Assembly: GCA_007713455.1 (NCBI GenBank)
Contig: VMRT01000027.1
Span: forward strand, 1 to 64,000
Reading direction: 5' to 3'
Origin: Pseudomonas sp.
GTDB lineage: Bacteria > Pseudomonadota > Gammaproteobacteria > Pseudomonadales > Pseudomonadaceae
Length of the DNA stretch: 64,000 nucleotides
Positions 48,225-58,092 of this stretch are shown here, piece after piece. Below the pieces are notes generated by a model that was given only the letters and a program-made list of their open reading frames with translations, ran no database searches and was not told the origin of the DNA. The stretch's first letter is position 1. Each line of letters opens with the position of its first letter. Position numbers and translations under genes: made by a program.

Positions 48225-51109
48225 TCACTCCCCAGGTGCATCGCCGTCGCGACCTTACCGTCGCTTCCCTGTTCGGTTGTGCCGGTGTCCAGCAGGTACA
48301 CCCGCTCCGAGTCCAGGCCCACGTCTACCAGATAGCCCTTTATCGCGGCCGCACGTTCGCGGCTGAGGCGGCGCAGCAACGCTGCACTGTCCCTCCAGGA
48401 ATCGAGCACGGCCTTGCGCATCTGTGCGGCGCGCTCTTCGTCGTCCAGTTCGCGCCACTCGGCTGGCGGCTGCTGCTTGAGGCGACTGCGGTAGATGCCT
48501 TCCAGTAACGCGGCCTCGTCTTCCGCTTCGACCTGGATCTGACTGGCGTCCGCGGGCACCTTGTCGCCACGACGCTGCAGGATTCGGTACTGGGTTTCGC
48601 GGAACTCCTGCTGTAGCCGTTGTTCGGCCAGCAGCGCGCCATCGACGGCAGCGGCGCTCATGCCTTCCACCTCCAGGCGTAGAGCCGGACGTTGCTTCAG
48701 GGCCGAGGCCAGCGTGTCCAGACGTTTGCGCGCTTCGCTATCCAGCTCGCTGCTGGCCGGTTCGAAGCCGACATGGCTGAGGTCGGCGTCGCTTCCGCCG
48801 GCCAGTCCGGCTATGAACTTGAACGGCGCCTGGGCTGCGCGAACCACCAGATTGCGCAGGGTCTGCCAGACGATCGGCATGACGCTGAACTGCGGGTCGT
48901 TCAGGTTGCCCTGCACCGGCAATTCGATGGAGATGGTGCCCTTGCTGTCCTTGAGCAGGGCGACCGCCAGCCGAACAGGCAGATCCACGGCATCAGGACT
49001 GTCGACCTTCTCGCCAAGCTGCAGCTGCTCCAGAACGACCTTGTTTTCTGCGTTAAGACGACCCTGCTCAATCCGGTAATGCAGATCCAGATTGAGGCGG
49101 CCCTTGCGAATCCGGTAGCCGGCGAATTTGCCGGAGTAGGGCGTCAGCGTGGTCAACTCGACCTGGCGGAAGCTCGTGGCGATGTCGAGGCTCTGCAGTG
49201 GATCGAATGGCGTCAGGCTGCCCTTGATGCTGACCGGCGCATACTGATCCACCTTGCCGGCGACATTTACCGAGGCGGCTTTCTGCTCGCGGTTGTCCAG
49301 GGTGCCGATATCACCGTTGAGCGACTGGATGGCGGTGACGAAGGGCGGTCGCAGGCTGAAGTCGGCAAAGTTCGCCGAGCCGTCGGCAATGGCAATGCCG
49401 CCGATACGGATAGCCAGCGGCTCGGAGGAGTCTTGTGCCTGTGCGTTGTCATCCCCAGCCTCACTGCGCTCGACCAGCAGGTCGTTGATGTTGGTGCTCA
49501 GGTCCGGGTTGATGATGAAGCGCGCATAAGGCTGGCTGAGGTCGACGCGCTCGATTGCCAGGCTGCTCGGGTGCTGATAGTCGAGGCCGCTGAGTTGCAG
49601 GCGCTGCCATTTGACGAAATCGCGATTGTTGATCGTGTCCAGCGTATGCAGCTGAGTGGCGTCTACGCTGCCCCGAACGCTGAAGGCCAGCGGCTCGGTG
49701 AACTTCAGCTCGACCTCGAGTTCGCTGGCCAGCAGGCCGCTGCGGACTTCCAGATAGACCAGTGGGCTGAGATAGGCCTGAGCGATGCGCAGGTCGATAT
49801 CTCGCGTGGTCACCGCCAGCTTGCCGCTCACGGGGCTCATCTGTAGTTGCCCGTTGGCCTGGATGGCGCCTTGCTTGCCGACTCCGGTTTCCAGTTCAAG
49901 GGAGAAGGGGCTGGTGCCGAGGCTGTCGAATTCGCTGATGTTCAGATCTAGCGGGCCCAGCTCCAGCGCGACTTCGTCGTCCGGGACGCGGTCGACGAGA
50001 TGGACCCGGTAGTCGCGCAACTGAGCGTCGCGTAACAACACCTGCCAGGGTGCGTTGGCTCCCTTTGCTGTGTCGTCCGTGGCCGGCGCGTCGGCATCTG
50101 TCTTGTCGCTGGTCGAGGCGAACAGTTTCTGCCAGTCGAGTTCTCCGTCCGCTTCCCGGGCCGCCCAGGTTTCCAGATTGCGGCTGCGCAGTTTGCCAAT
50201 GCTGATCTGCTGCCTGGCCAGGTCAAGCGACGTTTCGCTCAGCTCGAGTCGCTCCATGCGGATCAGCTTGTGCCCATCAGGGCTGTCGAGGGCCAATGGG
50301 CCGAGTGCGGCCTTGGCATTCTTCAGTCGTAGCGCGAGGTCATCGCTGAGGTCCAGGCGATAGTTCGTGCTGAACTCGAGACTGCCATCCTTGAGTGTCA
50401 GCGGCACGGCATCGCGCACATAGGGCCACAGGTCCTTGAGCTGGAGATCGCTGATCTGCAACTGACCGCTGGATGTCAGTGGTTGCAGGCTGATATCGCC
50501 CTGCCAGTCGATGCGCCCACCGCTCGGCCCGCTGGCGGTTAGACGGGCATCGGCGCTGCCGTCGCTGCGGGTGGCGAGATTGTGCAGTTCGAAATCCAGT
50601 GAATCGTAGACCAGGGCAATGGGTTCGCTCGGACGCTGGTCCATGAAGGCGAGGCGGCCGCCTGCCAGTTGCAGACGATCCATGCGCAGCGGAAAGGTGT
50701 CAGCGTCCTTGCTGGCCGTCGGCTCTGATTCAGGCACCTCGAACAGCTGGCTGAGATTGAGCGTGCCATCTTCGGCGAAGCGCACCTCGACGTCCGGCTC
50801 GATCAGCTCGACATTGGCCAGGTGCAGCGTGCGTTGCCAGAGGCTGTCCCACTGCAGGTCGAGAAAGAGCCGCTCGAAGGCCAGCTGACGATCGTCCTGC
50901 TCGCCGATGCGCAGGCCGAACAGCGAGAGCTCGAGGCTGAAGGGGTTGAATTCGATACGTTGCAGGCTGGCCGGCACGGTTGCGTAGGCCGCAAGCTGCT
51001 GATTGGCGATGCGCTGGGCGATACCCGGCAGGATCAGAAAGCCAAGCAGGCTGTAGCAGATCAGCACGAGCGCCACCCCGGTGAACGTACGCTTCATTCC
51101 ATTGGGCAT
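48221..51109 (-). CDS. DUF748 / AsmA-like envelope protein
   Basis: The 962-residue protein has one N-terminal membrane anchor (FTGVALVLICYSLLGFLIL) and a long beta-rich periplasmic body with AsmA/DUF748 features such as VPASLQRIEFNPFSLELSLF near the start and LDLHYRIEQGRLNAENKVVL near residue 675. The C-terminal 200 residues resemble a degenerate OmpA-like domain (LSHVGFEPASSELDSEARKR; RERAAAIKGYLVDVGLDSER). AsmA-type proteins are linked to phospholipid transfer across the periplasm; that is an inference here. It heads an operon with the two DUF2845 genes. The ATG at 51109 is used; a second four codons later is possible. Confidence 0.87.
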   Translation of the reverse strand: MPNGMKRTFTGVALVLICYSLLGFLILPGIAQRIANQQLAAYATVPASLQRIEFNPFSLELSLFGLRIGEQDDRQLAFERLFLDLQWDSLWQRTLHLANVELIEPDVEVRFAEDGTLNLSQLFEVPESEPTASKDADTFPLRMDRLQLAGGRLAFMDQRPSEPIALVYDSLDFELHNLATRSDGSADARLTASGPSGGRIDWQGDISLQPLTSSGQLQISDLQLKDLWPYVRDAVPLTLKDGSLEFSTNYRLDLSDDLALRLKNAKAALGPLALDSPDGHKLIRMERLELSETSLDLARQQISIGKLRSRNLETWAAREADGELDWQKLFASTSDKTDADAPATDDTAKGANAPWQVLLRDAQLRDYRVHLVDRVPDDEVALELGPLDLNISEFDSLGTSPFSLELETGVGKQGAIQANGQLQMSPVSGKLAVTTRDIDLRIAQAYLSPLVYLEVRSGLLASELEVELKFTEPLAFSVRGSVDATQLHTLDTINNRDFVKWQRLQLSGLDYQHPSSLAIERVDLSQPYARFIINPDLSTNINDLLVERSEAGDDNAQAQDSSEPLAIRIGGIAIADGSANFADFSLRPPFVTAIQSLNGDIGTLDNREQKAASVNVAGKVDQYAPVSIKGSLTPFDPLQSLDIATSFRQVELTTLTPYSGKFAGYRIRKGRLNLDLHYRIEQGRLNAENKVVLEQLQLGEKVDSPDAVDLPVRLAVALLKDSKGTISIELPVQGNLNDPQFSVMPIVWQTLRNLVVRAAQAPFKFIAGLAGGSDADLSHVGFEPASSELDSEARKRLDTLASALKQRPALRLEVEGMSAAAVDGALLAEQRLQQEFRETQYRILQRRGDKVPADASQIQVEAEDEAALLEGIYRSRLKQQPPAEWRELDDEERAAQMRKAVLDSWRDSAALLRRLSRERAAAIKGYLVDVGLDSERVYLLDTGTTEQGSDGKVATAMHLGSE

Positions 51110-51194
51110 GACCGGAAGTATTCCTGGCGGATGGTTGCCTTGGAGTATGGCACGCGTACGCGGTTCCCCGAATTGAGCGATACGGGCAATGCGC

Positions 51195-52211
51195 TCAAAG
51201 CCGCAGAATCAGGGTCTTCAGTGGGGGCAACCCATCGCGCGAGGGGAAGTCGGCAGCCGGTGCCAGCGCCTGCCATTCGCGTACCGGCCTGCCGGCCTTC
51301 TCGGCGCAGCGCAGCACCAGGGGCCGCCACTCATCCATCGATACCTTCGCCAGGTTGTTGCAGCAGATCAGCACCCCATCTTCAGCGGTTGCCAGCAACG
51401 CCGGCTTGAGCAGGCTCTGATAGTCGCGCAGCAGGTCCACCGTGCCGAAGGCGCTGCGTGCCCAGGCGGGCGGATCGAGCAGTACCAGATCGAACTGACG
51501 TTGTACCAGGCGCGGGTAGTCCGGCAAGGCTCGTCCGCGACGGGCGCTGACCGGCAGACCGGCCAGTTGGCGGATCGCCGGGAAGTAGTCGGAATGTACG
51601 AACTGCATTGGCGGCAGGGAAGGGTTCAGCTCGCCGTTTTCCCGGCCCACTGCCAGGTTGCGCTCGGCGAAATCGACATTCCAGACTTCCGCCGCTCCGC
51701 CTGCGGCGGCGCACAGGCCGACGCCGCAGGTGTAGGAAAACAGATTGAGCACCGACTTGCCGGCGCTGTGTTGCTTGACCCAGCCGCGGGCGTTGCGCAG
51801 GTCGAGGAACAGCAGTGGGTCCTGCCCGCTGTGGCGACCTCGCACGCGATAGCGCAGGCCCCACTCATGGGCGACCTGATCTTCCAGCGCCACGTCCTCA
51901 GGTTGATGCGCCTGGTTGCTGCGGTCGATCCGTGAGTTGCTCTGCGAGCGATCGTTGTAGATGAGCTGGAGCGGTTGCCCGAGAAAGTCGGTGGATTCGT
52001 CATGGATGCTCTGCAGCGCTTGCGCGTCGAGCGCTTGATGGAAGCTTTGCACCATCAGCTGCGGGCCGTAGCGATCGACCGTCAAGCCGGCCGCGCCTTC
52101 CTGGCTGCCATGGAACAGCCGGTAGCAATCGGTGCCTTGCTGCTGCAATTCGTCGAGCAGTGGGCGGCGGCTATCGAAGGCGGCGCGCAGCGCCTGGACG
52201 AGGGATGACAT
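51195..52211 (-). CDS. Class I SAM-dependent RNA methyltransferase, RlmI-like
   Basis: The 338-residue protein shows the RlmI/RlmK-type Rossmann methyltransferase: DPLLFLDLRNARGWVKQHS, motif I VLNLFSYTCGVGLCAAAGGA, acidic loop VWNVDFAERNLAVGRENGEL and the catalytic-loop motif FDLVLLDPPAW. RlmI methylates cytosine in 23S rRNA; the PUA domain of RlmI is not evident here, so the target is uncertain. The ATG at 52211 is chosen; a TTG at 52250 would add 13 residues without a good site. It lies 85 bp upstream of the DUF748 gene and may be cotranscribed. Confidence 0.85.
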   Translation of the reverse strand: MSSLVQALRAAFDSRRPLLDELQQQGTDCYRLFHGSQEGAAGLTVDRYGPQLMVQSFHQALDAQALQSIHDESTDFLGQPLQLIYNDRSQSNSRIDRSNQAHQPEDVALEDQVAHEWGLRYRVRGRHSGQDPLLFLDLRNARGWVKQHSAGKSVLNLFSYTCGVGLCAAAGGAAEVWNVDFAERNLAVGRENGELNPSLPPMQFVHSDYFPAIRQLAGLPVSARRGRALPDYPRLVQRQFDLVLLDPPAWARSAFGTVDLLRDYQSLLKPALLATAEDGVLICCNNLAKVSMDEWRPLVLRCAEKAGRPVREWQALAPAADFPSRDGLPPLKTLILRL

Positions 52212-52275
52212 GCGCGGCGACTCGAAATAGAAGGGCGCGCAGTCTATCAAGAATCGCTGCGCTGGTTGCCTGGCG

Positions 52276-53151
52276 CTAGCGTGGCGGCAGGCCCATGCGT
52301 CGACGCGCGCGGTGTACGGAGCCGCTGCGTACGGCCCAGCGCACTACCGGCGCGGTGCTGCGAACCCCGGTGCGGATCAGCTGGCGTCGGCTTTCGCTCA
52401 GTGTCAGGCCAAGCATTTCCTGAGCCCATTCGGGTAAGAGCTCGACACCAGCGTGCAGCATCAGCGTTCCGAAGGGCCTGAGCAGGGGGCTGGGCGCCGG
52501 GGCGGTACGCAGTATCTGCAGGATTTCCAGCGCACGCTCGTCGCTCCGGAGTTGGGGGCTGGTGCGCTCGAGATAAGCCTCAATCTGCGCGCGCGAACGC
52601 GGCACGTCACCGGCGCCGAGGCGCTCGGCGATCAGCGCCACTTCGGCGTAATAGCGGTCCTGCTCGGCAGCGGGTAGATCCGGATTGAGGTAGCGCAAGT
52701 GGGACTTGAGAAAGCTGCTGACCTCGGCGACGTGCACCCAGGTCAGCAGGTCGGGATCCGACGCGGCGTAGGGACGACCATCCGGCGCCGTACCGGATAC
52801 GCCTGAATGAATCCGCTTGACCCGCTCGATCAGTCGGTCGGCATCGGCGTGGCTACCGAAGGTAGTGGCGGAGATGAACTGCCCGGTGCGCCGCAGGCGG
52901 CCGAGCAGGTCCTCGCGAAAATTAGAGTGATCCCACACGCCGGACAGCGCCAACGGGTGCAGCGCCTGCAATAGAAGTGCGGAGATTCCGCCAACCATCA
53001 TCGAGGTGAAGTCGCCATGCACGCGCCAGCACACGGAGTCAGGCCCGAACAGGCCGGGATCGCCCGGAGGATCTTCGTAATCGATACCGCCGATCGCCAG
53101 CCCGGTAAGGCTGAGCACGCGGGTTTCTATATGACGGCGAATGAATTCCAT
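52276..53151 (-). CDS. MpaB-family (DUF2236) oxygenase-like protein
   Basis: The 291-residue protein fits DUF2236: DSVCWRVHGDFTSMMVGGIS, ALLLQALHPLALSGVWDHSN, TTFGSHADADRLIERVKRIH, and a WVHVAEVSSFLKSHL segment with the conserved His. Relatives include MpaB of fungal mycophenolate synthesis and latex-clearing heme proteins; the substrate here is unknown. The start at 53151 removes an unlikely Cys-rich N-terminal extension. It stands alone between pgi and the methyltransferase gene. Confidence 0.85.
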   Translation of the reverse strand: MEFIRRHIETRVLSLTGLAIGGIDYEDPPGDPGLFGPDSVCWRVHGDFTSMMVGGISALLLQALHPLALSGVWDHSNFREDLLGRLRRTGQFISATTFGSHADADRLIERVKRIHSGVSGTAPDGRPYAASDPDLLTWVHVAEVSSFLKSHLRYLNPDLPAAEQDRYYAEVALIAERLGAGDVPRSRAQIEAYLERTSPQLRSDERALEILQILRTAPAPSPLLRPFGTLMLHAGVELLPEWAQEMLGLTLSESRRQLIRTGVRSTAPVVRWAVRSGSVHRARRRMGLPPR

Positions 53152-53246
53152 GGCGACAGCGCTGTTGGCTTGGTAAGCGGCGATGTTACCTGAACAGACG
53201 CAGAGGGCTCGCCAATTGGCGGTGGTAACGGGGGAAGGAGGAGAGG

Positions 53247-53275
53247 CCGGACAGCAGCGCCGCACTGTTGTCCGG
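53247..53275 (-). terminator. Hairpin after pgi
   Basis: CCGGACA (53247-53253) and TGTCCGG (53269-53275), with an inner CAG/CTG pair, form a stem 13 bp past the pgi stop. No T run follows. Confidence 0.55.
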
Positions 53276-53288
53276 TCGAGCGGCGATA

Positions 53289-54953
53289 TCAGCCGCGGTG
53301 GCGGCCGCGGAAGAAGTCGATCAGGCCCTGGGTGGAGGCATCATCTGCGGGCGCAGCATCGAAGCGGGTCATCTGGTTGTAGACGGCCTTGCCCAGATCC
53401 TTGCCGAGCTCCACGCCCCACTGGTCGAAAGAGTTGATCCCCCAGATCACGCCCTGGACGAATACCTTGTGCTCGTACAGCGCGATCAGTGCGCCGAGGC
53501 GGCCGGGGCTGATGGTTTCCATCACCACGGTGTTGCTCGGGCGGTTGCCGGGGATCACCTTGTGCGGGGCGAGACGCTGCACCTCGGCCTCGCTGAGGCC
53601 CTTGGCGCGCAGTTCGGCCTCGGCTTCTTCGCGCGTCTTGCCGCGCATCAAGGCCTGGCTCTGCGACAGGCAGTTGGCGTAGAGCCACTCGTGGTGATCG
53701 GCGACAGGGTTGTGGCTGACCACGGGCACGATGAAGTCGGCCGGGATCAGCGGTGTGCCCTGGTGCAGCAGCTGGTGGTAGGCGTGTTGGCCGTTACAGC
53801 CGACACCGCCCCAGATCACCGGGCCGGTGGTGCAGGACACCGGTGTGCCGTCCTGGCGCACACTCTTGCCGTTGGACTCCATGTCCATCTGCTGCAGGTG
53901 TTTGACGAAGTTGCGCAGGTAGTGGTCGTAAGGTAGGAACGCGTAGCTCTGTGCACCCCAGAAGTTGTGGTACCAAACGCCGAGCATCGCCAGCAGCACC
54001 GGCATGTTGCTTTCGAACGGCTCGCTGAGGAAATGCTGGTCCATGCTGTAGGCGCCGGACAGCAGATCCTTGAAGTTGGACATGCCGATCGCCAGGGCGA
54101 TGGGCAAGCCGATCGCCGACCACAGCGAATAGCGACCGCCGACCCAGTCCCACATCGGAAAGATGTTCTTTTCGCGGATACCGAATTCGACCGCCGCCTG
54201 CTTGTTGCTGGTGACGGCGATGAAGTGGCGGTAGAGCTTCTCTTCGGTGCCGCCCTTGCCCAGATACCAGGTGCGTGCGGCCTGGGCGTTCTTCAGCGTC
54301 TCGAGGGTGCCGAAGGTCTTGCTGGAGATGATGAACAGCGTGGTTTCGACATTCAGCTTGGCGGTCACTTCGCGGAATTCGCTGCCGTCGATGTTCGCCA
54401 GGTAGTGCGTGCGTACGCCGTGCTGGGTGAACGGCAACAGCGCCTCGGATACCAGCTGCGGGCCGAGGAACGAGCCGCCGATGCCGATGTTCACCACGTC
54501 GGTGATGGTCTTGTCGCTGAAGCCGCGCCACAGGTTGTTGTGGATGCGGGTGACGATGTCGGTCATCTGCGCCAGCGCGGTGTGCACGTCACGCATGATG
54601 TTCTTGCCGTCGACCATCACCGATTCGCCCATCGGGCGGCGCAGGGCAGTGTGCAGCACGGGACGGTTTTCCGAGGCGTTGATGCGCTCGCCTTCGAACA
54701 TCGCATGGGCTGCCTGCTCGACGCCAGCCTCGCGGGCCAGGTTCACCAGCAGGGTGCGGGTTTCGGGTGTGATGAGGTTCTTCGAGTAGTCGAGAAACAG
54801 GCCGCTGCAGGAAACCGACAGATCATCGAAGCGCGTCGGGTCGGCCTTGAATGCTTCGCGCATGCTGAAGTTCTGCATGGCCAGGCGGTGTTCTTCCAGG
54901 GCCTTCCAAGACGGCAGGCCGGTGACATCGAGCGGATGCTGGTAGTAGCTCAT
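53289..54953 (-). CDS. pgi: Glucose-6-phosphate isomerase
   Basis: The 554-residue enzyme has the sugar-phosphate motifs [19 protein letters not shown] and [14 protein letters not shown], the catalytic region [20 protein letters not shown] and the C-terminal [18 protein letters not shown]. It interconverts glucose 6-phosphate and fructose 6-phosphate, used by Pseudomonas mainly for gluconeogenesis and the cyclic Entner-Doudoroff route. It lies upstream of the panB-panC-panD block in the usual Pseudomonas order. Confidence 0.98.
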   Translation of the reverse strand: MSYYQHPLDVTGLPSWKALEEHRLAMQNFSMREAFKADPTRFDDLSVSCSGLFLDYSKNLITPETRTLLVNLAREAGVEQAAHAMFEGERINASENRPVLHTALRRPMGESVMVDGKNIMRDVHTALAQMTDIVTRIHNNLWRGFSDKTITDVVNIGIGGSFLGPQLVSEALLPFTQHGVRTHYLANIDGSEFREVTAKLNVETTLFIISSKTFGTLETLKNAQAARTWYLGKGGTEEKLYRHFIAVTSNKQAAVEFGIREKNIFPMWDWVGGRYSLWSAIGLPIALAIGMSNFKDLLSGAYSMDQHFLSEPFESNMPVLLAMLGVWYHNFWGAQSYAFLPYDHYLRNFVKHLQQMDMESNGKSVRQDGTPVSCTTGPVIWGGVGCNGQHAYHQLLHQGTPLIPADFIVPVVSHNPVADHHEWLYANCLSQSQALMRGKTREEAEAELRAKGLSEAEVQRLAPHKVIPGNRPSNTVVMETISPGRLGALIALYEHKVFVQGVIWGINSFDQWGVELGKDLGKAVYNQMTRFDAAPADDASTQGLIDFFRGRHRG

Positions 54954-55257
54954 GGTGATGCGGCTTCCTTTGCTTTGACAGGCCGCTGAACCCCTGCAGT
55001 TGCACGCGCAGGCGCGCGTTGGTCGCGACGGGATTCAGTAATGTGTATGACCGTGCGGGCGCGCCGGCACTCCTCCTGAATGCTGCGGATGCTGGCCGAA
55101 CCCGGCTTTCACCGAGCCGGTGAAGGCACATCCTATGCCATCAGAGTCAGCTCAGACAGGGGAAACCCCCACTCCGTTCCGGGCCATTGCCTTCTATTCT
55201 GCTCGGGCCCGTGCTTTCACTCTCGCACCTATCGACCATTCAGCCATGTTCAAACGA
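54954..55257. other. Gap between pgi and panD
   Basis: About 300 bp (360 bp with the panD terminator) without a convincing gene. A stem CTTTCACCG / CGGTGAAGG lies near 55110-55127. It should contain the pgi promoter. In P. aeruginosa an acyl-CoA synthetase gene occupies this place; nothing of it is seen. Confidence 0.5.
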
Positions 55258-55290
55258 AGAAGCCCGAAGTGCAGAACACTTCGGGCTTCT
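55258..55290 (-). terminator. Terminator of the panBCD genes
   Basis: A perfect 14-bp stem, 55258-55271 with 55277-55290, loop CAGAA. On the minus strand a T-rich stretch follows. It is 24 bp past the panD stop. Confidence 0.85.
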
Positions 55291-55314
55291 ATTCGACGAC
55301 ACCTGAACGGTGGC

Positions 55315-55695
55315 TCAGGCGACCTGTACCGGGATTGCGTTGCTGGTATGGCTCAGCTCGCCGTCGGCACCCATGTACAGCACATGCGGTTTAAAATTGG
55401 CCAGCTCGGCCTCGCTGTAGTGGGCGTAGGCGCAGATGATCAGGCGGTGACCGACACCGGCCTTGTGAGCAGCGGCACCGTTGACCGAGATGATCTTCGA
55501 ACCTTCCTCGCCGCGGATGGCGTAGGTGGTGAAGCGCTCGCCATTGTCGACGTTGTAGATCTGGATCTGTTCGTATTCACGGATGCCGGCCAGGTCCAGC
55601 CACTCGCCGTCGATGGCGCAGGAACCTTCATAATCGAGCACCGAGTGAGTTACCTGGGCGCGGTGCAGTTTGGCCTTGAGCATGATGGCGTGCAT
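55315..55695 (-). CDS. panD: Aspartate 1-decarboxylase proenzyme
   Basis: The 126-residue proenzyme has the self-cleavage site YEGSCAIDG, between Gly24 and Ser25, which makes the pyruvoyl group, and [15 protein letters not shown] and [20 protein letters not shown]. It makes beta-alanine from aspartate for PanC. Genes panC and panB lie just upstream in the same direction, with an 83-bp gap before panD. Confidence 0.98.
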   Translation of the reverse strand: MHAIMLKAKLHRAQVTHSVLDYEGSCAIDGEWLDLAGIREYEQIQIYNVDNGERFTTYAIRGEEGSKIISVNGAAAHKAGVGHRLIICAYAHYSEAELANFKPHVLYMGADGELSHTSNAIPVQVA

Positions 55696-55778
55696 GGCGG
55701 GGTCCTCCGGGTGCGCAAGCGGCGCAGAGTGTGCCTTAAGCCTCGAACGTGATCAAGGCTGCGGGCAAATGGCTGGGA

Positions 55779-56639
55779 TCAGGCCGATGTGTGGGTGTCC
55801 ACCAGCAGGTTGTCGATCAGCCGCGTCTTGCCCAGGTAGGCGGCGGCGAGGATGACCAGCTCGGTGGAGCGCTCGCTGACTGGTTGCAGGTCGATTGCGT
55901 TGCGAATCTCCAGATAGTCCGGACGCAGGCCGGCAGCCTGCAGAGCGCTCAGGCCTTCGGCGATCAGCGTCGGGTAGTCGCGGCGACCGCCCCGGATCGC
56001 TACGTCCAGCTGGCTCAGGGTGCGGTACAGCGACGGAGCCGTGGCGCGCTCGTCTGCACTCAGATAGCCGTTGCGTGAAGACAGCGCCAGGCCGTCGGCG
56101 GCGCGAACGATCGGCTCCGAGAGGATCTGCACCGGCATGTTCAGATCGCGGACCATGGTGCGGATCACCGCCAGCTGCTGGAAGTCTTTCTGACCGAATA
56201 CGGCGAGGTCCGGCAGCACCATGTTGAACAGCTTGCTGACCACGGTGGAGACACCGTCGAAATGCCCGGGGCGGCTGCCACCGCAGAGACCTTCGGAAAC
56301 GCCGGGCACGCGAACGATGGTCTGCTGGGCCTGGCCGTGCGGATACATCTCTTCGACGCTCGGCGCAAAGAGCAGGTGGCAGCCGGCTTCGAACAGCTTG
56401 TCCTGATCCGCAGCGAGGGTGCGCGGGTAGTTGTCCAGGTCTTCGTTGGGGCCGAACTGCAGTGGATTGACGAAGATGCTGGCGACCACGAAGTCGGCGC
56501 GCTGCCCGGCCTTCTTCACCAGCGCTATGTGACCGGCGTGCAGGTTGCCCATGGTCGGTACGAAGCCGATGCGCTTGCCTTCCCCACGGGCGCGGGACAC
56601 TGCAGCACGCAGGTCGGCGATGGTCTTGACGATGTTCAT
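55779..56639 (-). CDS. panC: Pantothenate synthetase
   Basis: The 286-residue ligase has the ATP-binding HIGH-like motif [40 protein letters not shown], the loop [20 protein letters not shown] and the KMSKS-like [10 protein letters not shown]. It joins pantoate and beta-alanine with ATP. Its ATG overlaps the panB stop by 4 bases, so the two are translationally coupled. Confidence 0.98.
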   Translation of the reverse strand: MNIVKTIADLRAAVSRARGEGKRIGFVPTMGNLHAGHIALVKKAGQRADFVVASIFVNPLQFGPNEDLDNYPRTLAADQDKLFEAGCHLLFAPSVEEMYPHGQAQQTIVRVPGVSEGLCGGSRPGHFDGVSTVVSKLFNMVLPDLAVFGQKDFQQLAVIRTMVRDLNMPVQILSEPIVRAADGLALSSRNGYLSADERATAPSLYRTLSQLDVAIRGGRRDYPTLIAEGLSALQAAGLRPDYLEIRNAIDLQPVSERSTELVILAAAYLGKTRLIDNLLVDTHTSA

Positions 56640-57436
56640 GCGGAGAAACCGTGTTCGACTGCGGGGAATTCGGTGGTCTTGACGGCTTTCACGTAGCCGG
56701 CGATGGCGGAAGGGATGTCACCGTGCTCGCGCATGAAGTTCTTGACGAACTTCGGTACGCGGCCACCGAGCGAGAGCCCGAGCATATCGTGCAACACCAG
56801 CACCTGGCCGTCGGTGTCGCTGCCGGCGCCGATGCCGATCACCGGAATCTGCACCGCCCGGGTGATGCGCGCAGCCAGTTCGCTGGGTACGCATTCGAGC
56901 AGCAGCATGGCTGCACCGGCGGCTTCCAGCGCCTTGGCGTCCTCCAGCATCTGAAGTGCCTGGGCTTCCTCGCGGCCTTGTACCTTGTAACCGCCGAAGA
57001 TGTTGACCGCCTGTGGCGTCAGGCCCATGTGTGCGCAGACTGGAATGCCACGCTCGACCAGCAGGCGGATCGACTCGGCCAGCCAGGCAGTGCCCTCCAG
57101 CTTGATCATGTGTGCGCCAGCCTGCATCAGCACGGCCGAATTGTTCAGGGTCTGCTCGGTGGTGGCGTTGGCCATGAACGGCAGGTCGGCGACGATCATC
57201 GCGCCACGATTACCGCGTTTGACGCTGGCGGTGTGATAGGCCATGTCGGCAACGGTGACCGGCAGGGTGCTGTCGTGACCTTGCAGGACCATGCCGAGTG
57301 AATCGCCGATCAGAAGCATCTCGACGCCAGCATCGCAGGCGGTCTTGGCGAAGGTGGCGTCATAGCAGGTGAGCATGACGATCTTTTCGCCCTTCTGCTT
57401 GAGCCCTTGCAGCGTGGTCAGGGTTACGTCTGGCAT
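56636..57436 (-). CDS. panB: 3-methyl-2-oxobutanoate hydroxymethyltransferase
   Basis: The 266-residue enzyme has [20 protein letters not shown], the metal motif [38 protein letters not shown] and [20 protein letters not shown]. It adds a hydroxymethyl group from methylene-tetrahydrofolate to ketoisovalerate, the first step to pantoate. The ATG at 57436 gives the standard MPDVTLTTL start. It heads panB-panC-panD. Confidence 0.98.
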   Translation of the reverse strand: MPDVTLTTLQGLKQKGEKIVMLTCYDATFAKTACDAGVEMLLIGDSLGMVLQGHDSTLPVTVADMAYHTASVKRGNRGAMIVADLPFMANATTEQTLNNSAVLMQAGAHMIKLEGTAWLAESIRLLVERGIPVCAHMGLTPQAVNIFGGYKVQGREEAQALQMLEDAKALEAAGAAMLLLECVPSELAARITRAVQIPVIGIGAGSDTDGQVLVLHDMLGLSLGGRVPKFVKNFMREHGDIPSAIAGYVKAVKTTEFPAVEHGFSA

Positions 57437-57563
57437 GAATGCCGTCCTCTTCGAGCCTCGGAGGTCAGGGTTGCCGCGCGGCGCACCGGTTGGGTGCATG
57501 GGGCCGCGGATGGCAGAGGGCGCTTATAGTCCCGGCGACGACAGAGTAAGTCAATCGCGAGTG

Positions 57564-58091
57564 TTACCCGCGCGTTACGTTCGTTACCGCGGCGGTGACA
57601 CCGTCATCGCCAAGCCGCTCGAGACCGCTGAAGGGGCAGGCGGCGAGCAGGTCGACGAGTCGGCGACCATCGGCCAGCAGCAACTCTGCCGGAGCGACTT
57701 CAGCGAGCGGGTAGAGCACGAACGCACGGGCTTGCAGGTGATAATGCGGAACCTGCAGACGGGGTTCGGCGATCAGGTGATCGCCGAACAGCAGGATGTC
57801 CAGATCCAGCGTACGCGGGCCCCAGCGCTCCGCCTTGCGCTCGCGGCCCTGGGCCTGCTCGATGTGTTGCAGGGCGTCGAGCAGATCGAGCGGCGCGAGA
57901 CTGGTGTCCAGTGCGGCTACGGCGTTGACGTAACGTGGTTGGTCGGCTGGTCCGAGTGGGTCGCTGGCATAGAGCGACGATACCGCTGTGAGGCTGCTCT
58001 GTGGCAAGTCAGCCAGCGCTTGCAGGGCGCCGCGCAGTTGCTGTTGCGGATCGGCCAGGTTGCTGCCCAGGCCGATGTAGACGCGTTCCAT
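57564..58091 (-). CDS. folK: Hydroxymethyldihydropterin pyrophosphokinase
   Basis: The 175-residue kinase begins VYIGLGSNLADPQQQL and has YVNAVAALDT and the signature RWGPRTLDLDILLFGD followed by VPHYHLQARAFVLYPLAEVA. It activates the pterin substrate used by FolP (34504-35355). Its ATG is 1 bp after the pcnB stop, so the two are coupled. Confidence 0.97.
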   Translation of the reverse strand: MERVYIGLGSNLADPQQQLRGALQALADLPQSSLTAVSSLYASDPLGPADQPRYVNAVAALDTSLAPLDLLDALQHIEQAQGRERKAERWGPRTLDLDILLFGDHLIAEPRLQVPHYHLQARAFVLYPLAEVAPAELLLADGRRLVDLLAACPFSGLERLGDDGVTAAVTNVTRG

Positions 58092-58092
58092 T

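Noticed and set aside
55120..55752. 210-codon plus-strand frame over panD and its upstream gap
   Set aside because: It is mostly the mirror of panD and runs through the panBCD terminator; no motifs.
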